Origin: an uncultured Micrococcales bacterium
Lineage (GTDB): Bacteria; Actinomycetota; Actinomycetes; Actinomycetales; Microbacteriaceae
Direction of reading: 5' to 3'
DNA: 5,420 nt
Assembly (NCBI GenBank): GCA_913062665.1
Contig: CAJXVY010000037.1
Location: forward strand, 1 to 5,420
Shown: positions 5,385-5,420 of the stretch, piece after piece
Position numbering within the stretch: the stretch's first letter is position 1
How the letters are laid out: every line of letters starts with the position of its first letter
Notes under the pieces: model-generated
The model's database searches: none
What the model saw: the letters and a program-made list of their open reading frames with translations, nothing else
Told to the model about the DNA's origin: nothing
Position numbers and translations under genes: made by a program

Positions 5385-5420
5385 ATGCCCAGGGAGCGCG
5401 GCGAGTCTATTGTCGCCACT
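5385..5420 (+). CDS. smpB: SsrA-binding protein SmpB, N-terminal fragment
   Basis: Only 12 codons are in the window (MPRERGESIVAT). This matches the start of actinobacterial SmpB, typically MPRERG followed by a short hydrophobic strand and then NRKARHDY, which would lie just beyond the edge. SmpB binds tmRNA and carries it to stalled ribosomes for trans-translation. The position directly after ftsX agrees with M. tuberculosis, where ftsE, ftsX and smpB are Rv3102c, Rv3101c and Rv3100c. The call rests on 12 residues plus conserved gene order. Confidence 0.85.
   Translation, partial: MPRERGESIVAT

Overview
The window looks like a chromosomal segment of a streamlined actinobacterium, most likely a Microbacteriaceae-type lineage such as the freshwater or marine 'Luna' group. 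This is inference. It rests on three points: the order prfB-ftsE-ftsX-smpB, which is classic for Actinobacteria; the actinobacterial layout of the Tad/Flp pilus genes; and a base composition that by eye is near half G+C (not counted), low for the phylum. Genes are packed tightly, and no stretch over about 60 bases lacks a gene.

Left part (1-1368, plus strand): the distal end of a Tad (tight adherence) / Flp-type pilus or secretion locus. In order it holds the C-terminus of a TadC/GspF-family inner-membrane platform protein, a 50-residue one-helix protein in the slot usually held by the Flp pilin, and three small TadE/TadG-like pseudopilins that overlap end to start. The last three all appear to start at TTG, each with a purine-rich ribosome binding site. 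All four small proteins begin with a short charged leader ending in Gly and followed by a hydrophobic helix, the layout of class III prepilins. Only one of them keeps the canonical Glu at +5.

Middle (1359-2543, minus strand): a 12-helix major facilitator superfamily transporter. It is convergent with the pilus operon, overlapping its last gene by 10 bp, and divergent from prfB across only 36 bp.

Right part (2580-5420, plus strand): prfB (peptide chain release factor 2), ftsE and ftsX (the ABC-type complex that controls septal peptidoglycan hydrolysis), then the first 12 codons of smpB (the tmRNA partner in ribosome rescue). ftsE and ftsX are coupled by an ATGA overlap, and smpB has a strong ribosome binding site 14 bases after ftsX, so ftsEX-smpB is probably one transcript.

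The MFS gene, prfB and ftsE each lack a good Shine-Dalgarno sequence but carry a -10-like hexamer 6-9 bases before the start codon, which suggests leaderless mRNAs. I found no mobile element, CRISPR array, tRNA or rRNA, and no clearly new multi-gene system. The most unusual part is the set of non-canonical pilin-like proteins.
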